From NCBI GenBank assembly GCA_964589725.1, contig CAZPUJ010000026.1, forward strand, positions 1 to 19,963: DNA of 19,963 nt, given 5' to 3'. The stretch comes from CAYSHJ01 sp964589725 (GTDB taxonomy: Bacteria; Planctomycetota; Planctomycetia; Planctomycetales; Planctomycetaceae). A program made the translations under genes and the position numbers. Below, piece by piece: positions 8,127 through 15,380 of the stretch; the first letter of the stretch is position 1; the number at the start of each line of letters is the position of its first letter. Below the pieces are notes generated by a model. That model was not told the origin of the DNA. It made no database searches and was given only the letters and a program-made list of their open reading frames with translations.

Positions 8127-9155
8127 ATGACGACGGCTCAATCTGGTTCCCAAGGCCCTTTCTTCATCGGCGTCGATGTCGGCGGGACGAACATCAAGGC
8201 GGGAGTCGTCGACGATCTCGGTCGGCCGTTCTCTAAATGCAGCGTGCCGACGGAAGCTCGCCAGCCGGTCGAGATCGGTGTCGCGAACATCAAACGAGCG
8301 ATTCACGACGCCGTGACGCACAGCGGCCTGACGATGAATGACATTCATTCGATCGGCCTCGCCACACCGGGCACGATGGATATTCCGGCTGGCAAGTTAC
8401 TCGAACCGGGCAACCTGCCGACGTGGCATTACCTGCCGATCCGCCAGATCATCGCCGACAGCTTTTCAAAACCGACCGTTCTAAAAAACGACGCCGATGC
8501 CGCAGCGTATGGAGAGTTCTGGGTCGGCACTGCTCATGATGCGCCGAGCCTGGTGATGTGGACGCTCGGCACGGGCGTCGGCTGCGGCATCATCATTCAC
8601 GATGTCATCATCGAGGGACAGCATTCGCACGGAGGCGAGAGCGGCCACATTATCGTGCAGATGGATGGCGGACGAGAAAACGTGGATGGCCATTTCGGCA
8701 CGCTGGAAGCGTATTGCAGCGCAACCGCACTGGTGAAACGCTGCCGCGAGTCGCTCGCCGCCGGTCGCCAATCGTCGCTGTGCGCGCAGCTCGCCGCCGG
8801 ACAGGAATTGAGCGCCCGAGTGATCGCTGATGCCGCCGAAGCGGGCGACGCGCTCGCTGAAGAATTGGTGCTCGAAACCGCGCGAGTGCTGGGCGTCGGA
8901 ACCGTGACCATGATGCATACCATCGATCCCAGCGTGATCTTGATCGGTGGCGCGATGACCTTCGGCCGCAACGAGACGCCGCTCGGGCGCCGTTTCTTGC
9001 AGCGACTCAAAGACGAAGTCAAAGCCCGAGCCTTCCCGATCCCGGCTGCGCAAACGCGTATCGACTACGCTTCGCTCGGTGGCGACGCGGGTTTCATCGG
9101 CGCCGCCGGCTGCGCCCGCTGGCGTTTCACCGGCAAGGGCGCGACAACGACGTGA
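8127..9155 (+). CDS. ROK-family sugar kinase (glucokinase-like) lacking the zinc cysteines
   Basis: A 342-residue ROK (repressor, ORF, kinase) family protein with no N-terminal DNA-binding domain, so a kinase rather than a repressor. It would phosphorylate a hexose with ATP in the cytoplasm. Motifs: phosphate-binding GVDVGGTNIKAG (15-26), the sugar-site segment LKNDADAAAYGE with catalytic Asp122, GTGVGCGII (148-156), and sugar-contacting ESGH (171-174). The usual CxCGxxGC zinc motif after that histidine is replaced by ENVDGHFGT (184-192), leaving no cysteine ligands, although LEAYCSATA follows normally. I chose the ATG at 8127, preceded by AAGGA; the open frame upstream to 7584 passes through the inverted repeat and the divergent gene and is not coding. 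Glucose is the likeliest substrate, but this is inferred. Confidence 0.9.
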   Translation: MTTAQSGSQGPFFIGVDVGGTNIKAGVVDDLGRPFSKCSVPTEARQPVEIGVANIKRAIHDAVTHSGLTMNDIHSIGLATPGTMDIPAGKLLEPGNLPTWHYLPIRQIIADSFSKPTVLKNDADAAAYGEFWVGTAHDAPSLVMWTLGTGVGCGIIIHDVIIEGQHSHGGESGHIIVQMDGGRENVDGHFGTLEAYCSATALVKRCRESLAAGRQSSLCAQLAAGQELSARVIADAAEAGDALAEELVLETARVLGVGTVTMMHTIDPSVILIGGAMTFGRNETPLGRRFLQRLKDEVKARAFPIPAAQTRIDYASLGGDAGFIGAAGCARWRFTGKGATTT

Positions 9156-9221
9156 GGTCGGCGTCGCGTCACTTGCCCCCGTCCAGGCCGTATTGATTCG
9201 GGACGTCCCGGCCTGATCCTT

Positions 9222-9323
9222 CGCTCGTTCCCAAGCTCCGCTTGGGAACGTATTCCACGAAGCTCCGCTTCGCGAAGCAGAGATTCGATCACGGCATTCC
9301 CAAGCGGAGCTTGGGAACGAGGA
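9222..9323. repeat. Inverted pair of TTCCCAAG hairpins between convergent genes
   Basis: CGTTCCCAAG (9226-9235) pairs with CTTGGGAACG (9241-9250) around a CTCCG loop. A second copy at 9296-9317 has the loop CGGAG and reads as the reverse complement of the first, so the two copies are themselves inverted. A further small palindrome (GCTTCGCGAAGC, 9267-9278) lies between them. The reverse-strand translation gives peptides such as SFPSSAWE, typical of a dispersed repeat. Between the ends of the ROK and LOG genes it could act as a two-way terminator. Confidence 0.75.
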
Positions 9324-9342
9324 CCACGGGGAGACGACGAGG

Positions 9343-10455
9343 TCAGCCCTCGTGATTGATGGCATCCACCAACTGTCGCAAGCGGCCGACTTTCTTGCGG
9401 TCGAATTGCAGAGCGAGTCTCGGCAAGGACATTAGGTCGGGTTCGTCTTGCTCCACGCGGAGAGGGGCGGTGCGTTCGATTCGTCCCGATTCGAGCAGGT
9501 CGGCGAACTCGGCATTCAATCGTGCGAGCAAGTCATCACTGATGTCGCGCTGCAATCGCAACACCAGCTTGCCGCGGACGAACCGCATGCTGTGATAAAC
9601 GCGGTAAAAGTTCAGAATCTCGGCGACCGCTTCGTCGACGCTCTCGGTGACTTTCACCAGCGACAAATCTTCGAGCGAGATCAATTCGGTGGCGAGCAGC
9701 TTGTCGTTGAGAAACTTCAGCCACGACTCCCAATAGTCGCCGCCGGCTTCGTCGATGCAGACGATCGGCATGAGCTCGTGCTTGCCGGTCTGCACCAGTG
9801 TCAGCGTTTCGAAGCCTTCGTCCTGAGTGCCGAAGCCACCGGGAAACAGGACGACGGCCCCGACCTCTTTCACGAACAGCAGCTTGCGCGTGAAAAAGTA
9901 TTTCAGGTTGATGAGCTTGGGGTCGTTGAGGATGACGGGGTTCGCCTCCTGCTCGAACGGCAGCATGATGTTGACGCCCATTGCCATCTCACGGCCGGCA
10001 CCGACGTGCGCACCCTCCATGATGCCACCCCCCGCGCCGGTGAGAACCATCCAACCCAGTTCGGCCATGCGGCGACCGAATTCGACCGACTGCTGATACG
10101 ACGGATGGTGCGACGGCAACCGCGCGGAGCCGAAAACTGTCACCTTGCGATGTTGCCGATATGGCGTGAAGACTTTGAAGGCGTATCGCAACTCCTTGAG
10201 CACTCGCGCCAGGATCTTGATGTCGCCGAGAGCCGCGTTGTCTCGCAACAGCTTGTCGGCCGTTTGTTTGATCTCGTCCACGAGCGACTCGACTGTCACC
10301 GGCGGCCGCTTCCGCGTAGGTTCGTCCAGCCCCTCTTCTTCCGGCAGACTGACGGGGATCTCGTCTGCCATCAGAAACGACGAGTCCGGCTGAGGCACGA
10401 ACGTCTGCGTCGCCAGCGGATCGAGTTTCGACTCAGGTTGCGGATGATCCGTCAT
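9343..10455 (-). CDS. LOG-family (TIGR00730-like) nucleotide-binding protein with long terminal extensions
   Basis: A 370-residue protein whose middle (about 104-290) is a Rossmann-fold LOG domain. FGSAR (108-112), GAGGGIMEGA (140-149) and the hallmark PGGFGTQDE (205-213) are all intact. Characterised LOG enzymes are phosphoribohydrolases that release a base from nucleotide monophosphates (for example cytokinin activation in plants), and many bacterial members were once misnamed lysine decarboxylases. About 100 residues precede the domain: an acidic, proline-rich start, then a helical segment. About 80 follow it, in a charged helical tail. The extra length suggests a group distinct from the roughly 190-residue LOG proteins. 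GGAG is visible just upstream of the ATG. It follows the STAS gene by 30 bases, so they probably share a transcript. Whether it hydrolyses AMP-like substrates here is not known. Confidence 0.85.
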   Translation of the reverse strand: MTDHPQPESKLDPLATQTFVPQPDSSFLMADEIPVSLPEEEGLDEPTRKRPPVTVESLVDEIKQTADKLLRDNAALGDIKILARVLKELRYAFKVFTPYRQHRKVTVFGSARLPSHHPSYQQSVEFGRRMAELGWMVLTGAGGGIMEGAHVGAGREMAMGVNIMLPFEQEANPVILNDPKLINLKYFFTRKLLFVKEVGAVVLFPGGFGTQDEGFETLTLVQTGKHELMPIVCIDEAGGDYWESWLKFLNDKLLATELISLEDLSLVKVTESVDEAVAEILNFYRVYHSMRFVRGKLVLRLQRDISDDLLARLNAEFADLLESGRIERTAPLRVEQDEPDLMSLPRLALQFDRKKVGRLRQLVDAINHEG

Positions 10456-10485
10456 CGCTCCAACTTTCTGTCATCTTTCCGGCAT

Positions 10486-10860
10486 TCAGACGGCCATCGC
10501 GGCGACAGCTTCGTCGCGGGAATCGTAGATTGCCCACAAGGTGTCAAGCGAGGTGACACGCAGCAACTCGCGAGCCGTCTCGCTCGGGCCGCACAAGACC
10601 AGCTCGCCGCCGCGCGTCTTGACCAGCTTGTGGCAACGCAACAGCAACGCGAGAAATACCGAGCCAAAGTACGACAACTCACCGAGATCGAAGACCACGA
10701 TCGGCACCGCTTGTTCCTTAAGAGGTCCGAAGATGATCGCCGCAGCCGGCTCGATCAGATCCCAGCGGATGTCCTGGACACTGGCCGAGGGAATCACGAC
10801 CACGACGTTGCCGTGCCATTGAAGCTGAAAACTGTCATGTGCATCATTCCGGTTGTTCAT
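10486..10860 (-). CDS. STAS-domain protein (anti-sigma-factor-antagonist-like)
   Basis: A 124-residue single STAS domain like SpoIIAA/RsbV. The core VVFDLGELSYFGSVFLALLL (55-74) aligns with the family's 'D.s.v.yiDSSGl..Ll', and RGGELVLCGPSETARELL (83-100) with the next strand and helix. The usual Asp-Ser-Ser becomes Gly66-Ser67-Val68, so the residue normally phosphorylated by an anti-sigma kinase (second Ser) is missing. Partner switching by phosphorylation is therefore doubtful, unless Ser67 substitutes. Planctomycetes often have STAS proteins with 'FGS' here, from general knowledge. The LOG gene follows closely, so the two may act together; what the STAS protein binds cannot be told. Confidence 0.85.
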   Translation of the reverse strand: MNNRNDAHDSFQLQWHGNVVVVIPSASVQDIRWDLIEPAAAIIFGPLKEQAVPIVVFDLGELSYFGSVFLALLLRCHKLVKTRGGELVLCGPSETARELLRVTSLDTLWAIYDSRDEAVAAMAV

Positions 10861-10993
10861 GCGATCGCCTCAAGACGGGACGGGACGGGAAAGATCGGCC
10901 CACGCCAAGCTGGCGTTTCGAATGGCAAGGAGGCCAGATGTTACGGCCCCGCGCACAAAACCGGCAAGCGCGGATTCCAGAGCCACCGCAAGG

Positions 10994-12259
10994 TCAGCGA
11001 ATCTTCTGATCCGGAAACGCCTGAATGCAGTACAGCGAGTCCGTTCCGCGAATCAATATTCGGCCATGGCTGATCGCTGGCGAGGCGAACGTGTCTTCGG
11101 ACAGCTTATTCTCGGCGACGACTTCCAGAGTCGGGCCGGGCTTGATGACTTTCATCAGGCCGTGATCGTCCAGGAAATAGACGAGGCCGTTGGCCGTCAC
11201 CAGCGACGCGCTGTAGTGCGTGCCGATTCGTTGCTGCCAAAGAATCTTGCCCGACACCCCGTCGTAGCAGGTGCCGACGCCGCCGTCCGAAACGATCAGG
11301 AAATAATCGCCACACGCGATCGGTGACGGGACATAAGCATCGGCCTTCGTGTAGTGCCACTTCACGTGCGACGCTTCCGTGATCTTGCCGCTGCCGCGCG
11401 GGTCGATGGCCATGACGTGATGATCGGGGAAACCGCCGGTCATGAAGATTAGCCCCTTATTGTAGACCAGCGAGGCCACGAACTGCTCGGTCGGGCCGTC
11501 GAGCATCCACAGTTGCTTGCCGGTGTGCGGGTCGTAACTGGCGACGCACTTGCTACCCGACAACATCATCTGCGTGCGGCCGTCGATCTCGCGAATGATC
11601 GGTGTGCAGTAGCTGCGAGTCTTGTACTCGCGAGGCGTCTTCCACACAGTTTCGCCGGTCGTCCGCTTCAAGGCCGTGAGGTACGACTCGCCGTCGTGAT
11701 CGCCGTTGACGATCAACAGATCCTTGAACACCACCGGACACGAACAGAACCCGTGGACCGATTTGAACACACCGGGCCGGGACGTCCACTGTTCCTGGCC
11801 GTCGAAGTCATACGCCGCGACGAGCATCTCGTGCTGGTCGAGGAACGAAACATAGACCTTCTCGCCGTCCGTAACCGGCGTGCCGCTCGCCCAACTGTTG
11901 AGGTGATGCTTCTTCTCCAGCGACGTCTCGACGACGACTTTCTCCCACAACAGCTTGCCGGTCGCGAAGTCGAGGCACATCAGCACGCGGCTGGGCGACT
12001 CGGTGTTCGCTCCTGCGAGAAACACGCGATTGGCGAACACGATTGGCGACGAATGCCCACCGTTGGGAATCTTCGTCTTCCACGCGATGTGTTCGGTCTC
12101 ACTCCAAGTCACCGGGACTGAAGTTTCCTCGCTGGAACCGTCGCCACGCGGCCCGCGCCAGCCGGGCCAGTTCTCGGCCTGAACGGTGACGGTGAGCATG
12201 GTTCCAAAAACAAAGACACACAACAGCCAGTCAACGATTCGCGAGACGCAGTTCAACAT
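10994..12259 (-). CDS. Secreted PQQ-type beta-propeller protein (BamB-like)
   Basis: A 421-residue exported protein. The signal peptide covers residues 1-28, with a probable cleavage after TVQA. NWPGWRGPRGDGSS follows, the typical beginning of planctomycete PQQ-like-domain proteins. Repeated blades carry the pattern 'G..v.....D..tGk.lW', for example LDFATGKLLWEK, YDPHTGKQLWML and YDGVSGKILWQQ. It has no dehydrogenase motifs, so it is a structural or binding propeller and not a quinoprotein enzyme. Annotation pipelines usually call these 'PQQ-binding-like beta-propeller repeat protein'. GAGG precedes the ATG by a few bases. It is located in the periplasm or at the cell surface. Its partner is unknown. 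Confidence 0.88.
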   Translation of the reverse strand: MLNCVSRIVDWLLCVFVFGTMLTVTVQAENWPGWRGPRGDGSSEETSVPVTWSETEHIAWKTKIPNGGHSSPIVFANRVFLAGANTESPSRVLMCLDFATGKLLWEKVVVETSLEKKHHLNSWASGTPVTDGEKVYVSFLDQHEMLVAAYDFDGQEQWTSRPGVFKSVHGFCSCPVVFKDLLIVNGDHDGESYLTALKRTTGETVWKTPREYKTRSYCTPIIREIDGRTQMMLSGSKCVASYDPHTGKQLWMLDGPTEQFVASLVYNKGLIFMTGGFPDHHVMAIDPRGSGKITEASHVKWHYTKADAYVPSPIACGDYFLIVSDGGVGTCYDGVSGKILWQQRIGTHYSASLVTANGLVYFLDDHGLMKVIKPGPTLEVVAENKLSEDTFASPAISHGRILIRGTDSLYCIQAFPDQKIR

Positions 12260-12386
12260 GGAAACCTCACTGGGGGAAGCTGGAAAACATTCGAAAACGG
12301 TGCGGCATGATGGCGAAGTGACGTTGTGAAACGCCAGCGATCACAGCCTTCCCCACACGGCCGCCTAATTCTTGAATCTACGGAAC

Positions 12387-12479
12387 CTGTAGCCAAGGCC
12401 CTTGTGGCCTGAGGGATGAGACTTCTGCTTCTCTTCGGACGAATTCAAATCAAACCGGCCACAAGGGCCGGGGCTACAG
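12387..12479. repeat. Inverted repeat with 23-bp arms
   Basis: Arms at 12387-12409 and 12457-12479 are reverse complements with two mismatches (CTGTAGCCAAGGCC against CTGTAGCCCCGGCC when aligned), around a 47-base spacer. It lies downstream of the hypothetical gene that ends at 12532 and upstream of the propeller gene. It could end transcription of the former, but it looks like another dispersed palindrome. Confidence 0.75.
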
Positions 12480-12531
12480 ATCACGCGAGAAGACGAATTA
12501 GCCAGCCGTGGGGAAAGTCGGCTTCGAACCG

Positions 12532-13452
12532 CTACTTTCGCGGAATCGTGATCGAATACACATCGCGGTCTTCGCTGACGAGCAGCAGGTCATCGCCGTC
12601 CCATTCGCAGCCTTCAACTTGAGTCGGCGCAAAGCGGATCACGCGCGACGGGCATTCGTCCAGCTTCTGCCACGAGTCGTTTTTGGTCAATTCGATCACG
12701 CGAACATAGTCCTCGCTGCACACGGCTAAGCGGTCCTCCTGCGGCGACAACGCCGCACCGGTGATGCGACGAGCCTGCAGACGCTCGGCGAGTGGTTTGA
12801 GTTCGATCGCACCACGGGACTTCGCCACTCCAGGCGTCTTGGTCGAGTTTTCATTCGTTAACGGCAGCGAGAAGATCGGTGCGGCCCCCTCGCGAACTTT
12901 CGCGAACAGAAACAGTTGGTCCTTCGTCGAGACAACTGCTTCGACGTCGAACGCCTTATCGGGAAACGCGAAATGGACTCGGCGTTCAACGTCGACCTCC
13001 AACAGTTTGTTCTCTTCGCGGGAGATCGCATCGTTCGGCTGGGGATTGGCTGGCACGGCGCGCGGGTCGGGTTCTTTCACGATGTCGATCCAGCGGACTT
13101 TCAGCGGTCCGCCCGGAAAGTGATTGCCGACATCAGCCAAGTACAGTCGTCCCTGGTCGTCGGTCTCGATGGATTCCCAATCCAGGTTGAGCGTGCCGCG
13201 CACTCGATATGTCGCCAACAGCTTCCCAGCGCGCGTGATCGCGAATAGCAGCGGCGGATTGCCGGAATCGGAGTGCGTCCAAAAAACTCCCGCATGCTGT
13301 CGGCTCTTGCACAGTCCGGAGGCTTCGCGGATCGATTCAGGCAGATGACCGATCGGCTTCAAGACGCGCGGCGGTTCATCGGCGACAGACACAGACACTA
13401 TCACTGTCGGCGACAGGGCGAACAGGCAGAGACACAAAATCCAGCGAGTCAT
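12532..13452 (-). CDS. Secreted hypothetical protein, propeller-like
   Basis: A 306-residue exported protein with a signal peptide (residues about 1-24, hydrophobic LCLFALSPTVIVSVSV, cleavage near VADE). The segment ASGLCKSRQHAGVFWTHSDSGNPPLLFAI, followed by LNLDWESIETDDQGRLYLADVGNH, resembles a family of predicted beta-propeller proteins of unknown function in which 'EASGLA.S...GVLWTHNDSG' and 'DWEDIA' recur. I do not know an assigned reaction. AAGGA upstream of the ATG supports this start. It is on the same strand as the propeller gene downstream, with a palindrome between, so co-transcription is uncertain. Confidence 0.75.
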   Translation of the reverse strand: MTRWILCLCLFALSPTVIVSVSVADEPPRVLKPIGHLPESIREASGLCKSRQHAGVFWTHSDSGNPPLLFAITRAGKLLATYRVRGTLNLDWESIETDDQGRLYLADVGNHFPGGPLKVRWIDIVKEPDPRAVPANPQPNDAISREENKLLEVDVERRVHFAFPDKAFDVEAVVSTKDQLFLFAKVREGAAPIFSLPLTNENSTKTPGVAKSRGAIELKPLAERLQARRITGAALSPQEDRLAVCSEDYVRVIELTKNDSWQKLDECPSRVIRFAPTQVEGCEWDGDDLLLVSEDRDVYSITIPRK

Positions 13453-13479
13453 GCCATCCTTCCGCGAGGATCACGGGAA

Positions 13480-13959
13480 TTATTTCGTCGTGGCTTGCTG
13501 AGCCAATTCATCGAACTCGGCGACGGTCAGCGTGCGCCACGAGCGGTCTTCCGCTTCAACGACGTACAGCAGACTATTCGCCAACTCGGGAGTCAAACTG
13601 AGCCGCTGGCCGCCTGCGGAGAACAGGACCGAGCGCCCTTAGCTGGCCGCGCCTAATGTATCTTCCGGCTGACCGTCCTTCGCGGTCCACAGTCGCACCA
13701 CGCCGCTCTGCGGGGCGATGGCGACTCGCTCCCCGTCCGGAGACCACGCCCCAGTTCGAAGTGATGCAGCGTCGAACGGCCACTCGCCCTGCTCCGACGC
13801 GAACGAAGATTCCGCCACACGCATCAACCGCGCGTGGCCATGATGATGGCCAATCAAATAGTCACCGCAACTGGCATGCGCGGTCGAGACACTTCCGGCT
13901 TGGCAGGCGATCGCCGTCGCCAGTATCAGCAGCCAGAGATGGGTTCGCCGCGAGGTCAT
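13480..13959 (-). pseudogene. WD40-like gene fragment split by an in-frame stop
   Basis: One reading frame runs for 160 codons but is broken by TAA at 13639-13641. The first part (106 residues) has a signal peptide (residues about 1-29), then SCGDYL and a WD40-like piece, GAWSPDGERVAIAPQSGVVRLWTAKDG. The second part (52 residues, 13480-13638) continues in the same frame as GRSVLFSAGGQRLSLTPELANSLLYVVEAEDRSW. That is the pattern of the last WD40 blade of planctomycete proteins. The continuation on both sides of the stop suggests a recent nonsense mutation or a decaying gene. With only about 1.5 blades it cannot form a full propeller, so an internal deletion is also likely. It begins 3 bases after the stop of the Uma2-family gene. 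Confidence 0.65.
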
Positions 13960-13962
13960 GGG

Positions 13963-14577
13963 TCACACCATCCACGATTGCTGGCCATCGGAATGCCGGA
14001 CTTCCAGTCGCGGCCGCTTGACGCCTTCGATCAAACGGAACGACAGCGGCAAGACCAGCGACGCAAGCCACGTCTCCGATCCGACCGTCGAATCACCGGC
14101 CAAACGCAGTTCACCATCTTCCAGACGATAGAGCTTCAAACACCACGGATAACGCTCGACGATCAGCAACTCGCGCGTTTGCACCTTGGCATAGAAGCGG
14201 AGCTTCCGCGCGACCCGCTCACCCCGACTTGCGACTTCGACGGCGAAATCTGGGCCACCCAGCCAATGGGTGCTGCAATTGATGGCGGCCGTGTCGTTCA
14301 GGAACACGGCGATATCCGGGCAGCGAAAATTCTTCTCCCATCGCTGGTGACGGTCGCTGACATTGGCGCCGGGGCGAACAACTCCCAGCCCCGGCCACTG
14401 AATGACCAGACATAACAGCGTGCTCAGCACACAGACAACGTCTTGATGTTCATCGTTGGCCACCGGCGACATGACGTACACCCCGTTCCAGACTTCGTCG
14501 AACTTGTCGTGTCCCAAGCGGCGGCGGCGCGCAATCATTCGCCGTTCCGTCTCACGATCGTTGATGACAGTCGTCAT
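13963..14577 (-). CDS. Uma2-family (DUF820) putative endonuclease
   Basis: A 204-residue protein of the Uma2 family, which has a PD-(D/E)XK nuclease-like fold and is expanded in cyanobacteria and planctomycetes. Counted from the chosen start, it shows NGVYVMSP (31-38), CPDIAVF (86-92), the putative catalytic GPDFAVEVAS (108-117, with Asp110 and Glu114), Lys125, and RELLIVERYPW (135-145). The biochemical role of most members is unproven. I chose the ATG at 14577, preceded by GGAGG at 7-base spacing, over an in-frame ATG at 14610. It stands next to degraded genes and MITE-like elements, but it looks intact. Confidence 0.85.
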   Translation of the reverse strand: MTTVINDRETERRMIARRRRLGHDKFDEVWNGVYVMSPVANDEHQDVVCVLSTLLCLVIQWPGLGVVRPGANVSDRHQRWEKNFRCPDIAVFLNDTAAINCSTHWLGGPDFAVEVASRGERVARKLRFYAKVQTRELLIVERYPWCLKLYRLEDGELRLAGDSTVGSETWLASLVLPLSFRLIEGVKRPRLEVRHSDGQQSWMV

Positions 14578-14584
14578 GCCTGAA

Positions 14585-14589
14585 CCTCC
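14585..14589 (-). promoter_or_regulatory. Ribosome binding site of the Uma2-family gene
   Basis: GGAGG on the reverse strand, 7 bases from the ATG at 14577. It decides this start over the in-frame ATG at 14610. Confidence 0.7.
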
Positions 14590-14653
14590 AAAACTCCACG
14601 TCGCCATCATGCTCTACGTCGTGGAGTTTCGTCTCGCGGAACGAAATAGCTAC

Positions 14654-14904
14654 TTCGACTGCATGAGTTTGTCTTGGCCCCCTGCCAGCTTGCCTGGCTG
14701 GAGCCGAAGATTGACAAGCTAAGACACCGCCTCCTTTCCTCGCCTCCCCTTTCTTCCTCCGCTTGCCGCCAAAGGCGGCAAGCGGAGGAAGAAAGGGAGC
14801 GATGGGGAGGCTTGCTTGCTAGCTCACCAATCTCGTTCACCAGCCAGACAAGCTGGCTGGGGTCAACTCATACAGTCGAACTGGGGTCAACTCATACAGT
14901 CGAA
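14654..14904 (+). mobile_element. MITE-like foldback element, copy A, with duplicated right end
   Basis: The element runs 14654-14880 (227 bp) and has no transposase. Its ends are 16-bp terminal inverted repeats, TTCGACTGCATGAGTT and the complement of TTCGACTGTATGAGTT (one mismatch). Subterminal parts also pair, so most of the element folds back on itself. The centre is a perfect 24-bp stem (14747-14770 with 14774-14797) with an AAA loop. The last 24 bases (14857-14880) are repeated exactly at 14881-14904. Flanks ATAGCTAC (14646-14653) and TTAGCTAC (14905-14912) agree in seven of eight bases and may be a target-site duplication. Copy B is nearly identical and inverted. Confidence 0.85.
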
Positions 14905-14974
14905 TTAGCTACGTTGCTGACGACGTGGCCAATTTATCGGGACAGCTTGGCCAACCGTCCAACGCGGTAGTTTA

Positions 14975-15149
14975 CTAATTCGACGTGACTTGGACACGCG
15001 AAATCTTGCCGGCGGCGTCGATGCCGAATAGGGCTTTGGCATGCGGATCGAATGCCAAGACAACAACGCGACATGTTAGCCGCAACCAAGAGCGAGTCGT
15101 AGCCAATCAAGATCAGCGAAGCGGACAGCGAGCGGAGCGGGATTTCTCA
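14975..15149 (-). pseudogene. WD40-protein C-terminal remnant between the two MITE copies
   Basis: On the reverse strand, a frame reads SLILIGYDSLLVAANMSR up to about 15060. In the next frame it continues as RVVVLAFDPHAKALFGIDAA and then GKISRVQVTSN, ending at TAG (14975-14977). Together they resemble the last blade of a WD40 or Hanks-kinase-associated propeller protein, with a frameshift near 15055-15065. No start is visible: the upstream part stops at TGA (15147-15149), just before MITE copy B. It is a degraded gene end and not a functional gene. Confidence 0.55.
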
Positions 15150-15153
15150 CGAC

Positions 15154-15380
15154 TTCGACTGTATGAGTTGACACCAGCCAGCTTGTCTGGTTGGTGAACG
15201 AGACTGGTGAGCTAGCAAGCAACCCACCCCATCGCCCCCTTTCTGCCTCCCCTTGCCGCCTTTGGCGGCAAGGGGAGGAAGAAAGGGGAGGCGAGGAAAG
15301 GAGGCGGTGTCTTAGCTTGTCAATCTTCGGCTCCAGCCAGGCAAGCTGGCAGGGGGCCAAGACAAACTCATGCAGTCGAA
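15154..15380 (-). mobile_element. MITE-like foldback element, copy B (inverted relative to copy A)
   Basis: Exactly the same length (227 bp) as copy A and nearly identical in the opposite orientation, with about nine base differences by eye. The same TTCGACTG terminal repeats are present. Its central stem carries CCCC/GGGG where copy A has CCGC/GCGG, so a base pair has swapped on both sides of the stem. One other stem base differs on one side only. The four bases CGAC flank both ends (15150-15153 and 15381-15384), which is weak support for a target duplication. No coding capacity was seen; the identical 'MAPCQLAWLEPKIDK' frames in both copies are by-products of the repeat. Confidence 0.85.

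Noticed and set aside
9448..11073. 541-codon forward open frame across the LOG and STAS genes
   Set aside because: It is antisense to two well-supported genes, has no domain, and its composition mirrors the complementary coding strand in high-GC DNA.
14674..14970. Small protein MAPCQLAWLEPKIDK..., also found at 15076-15360 on the other strand
   Set aside because: The matching peptides come from the two inverted MITE copies; there is no ribosome binding site or domain.
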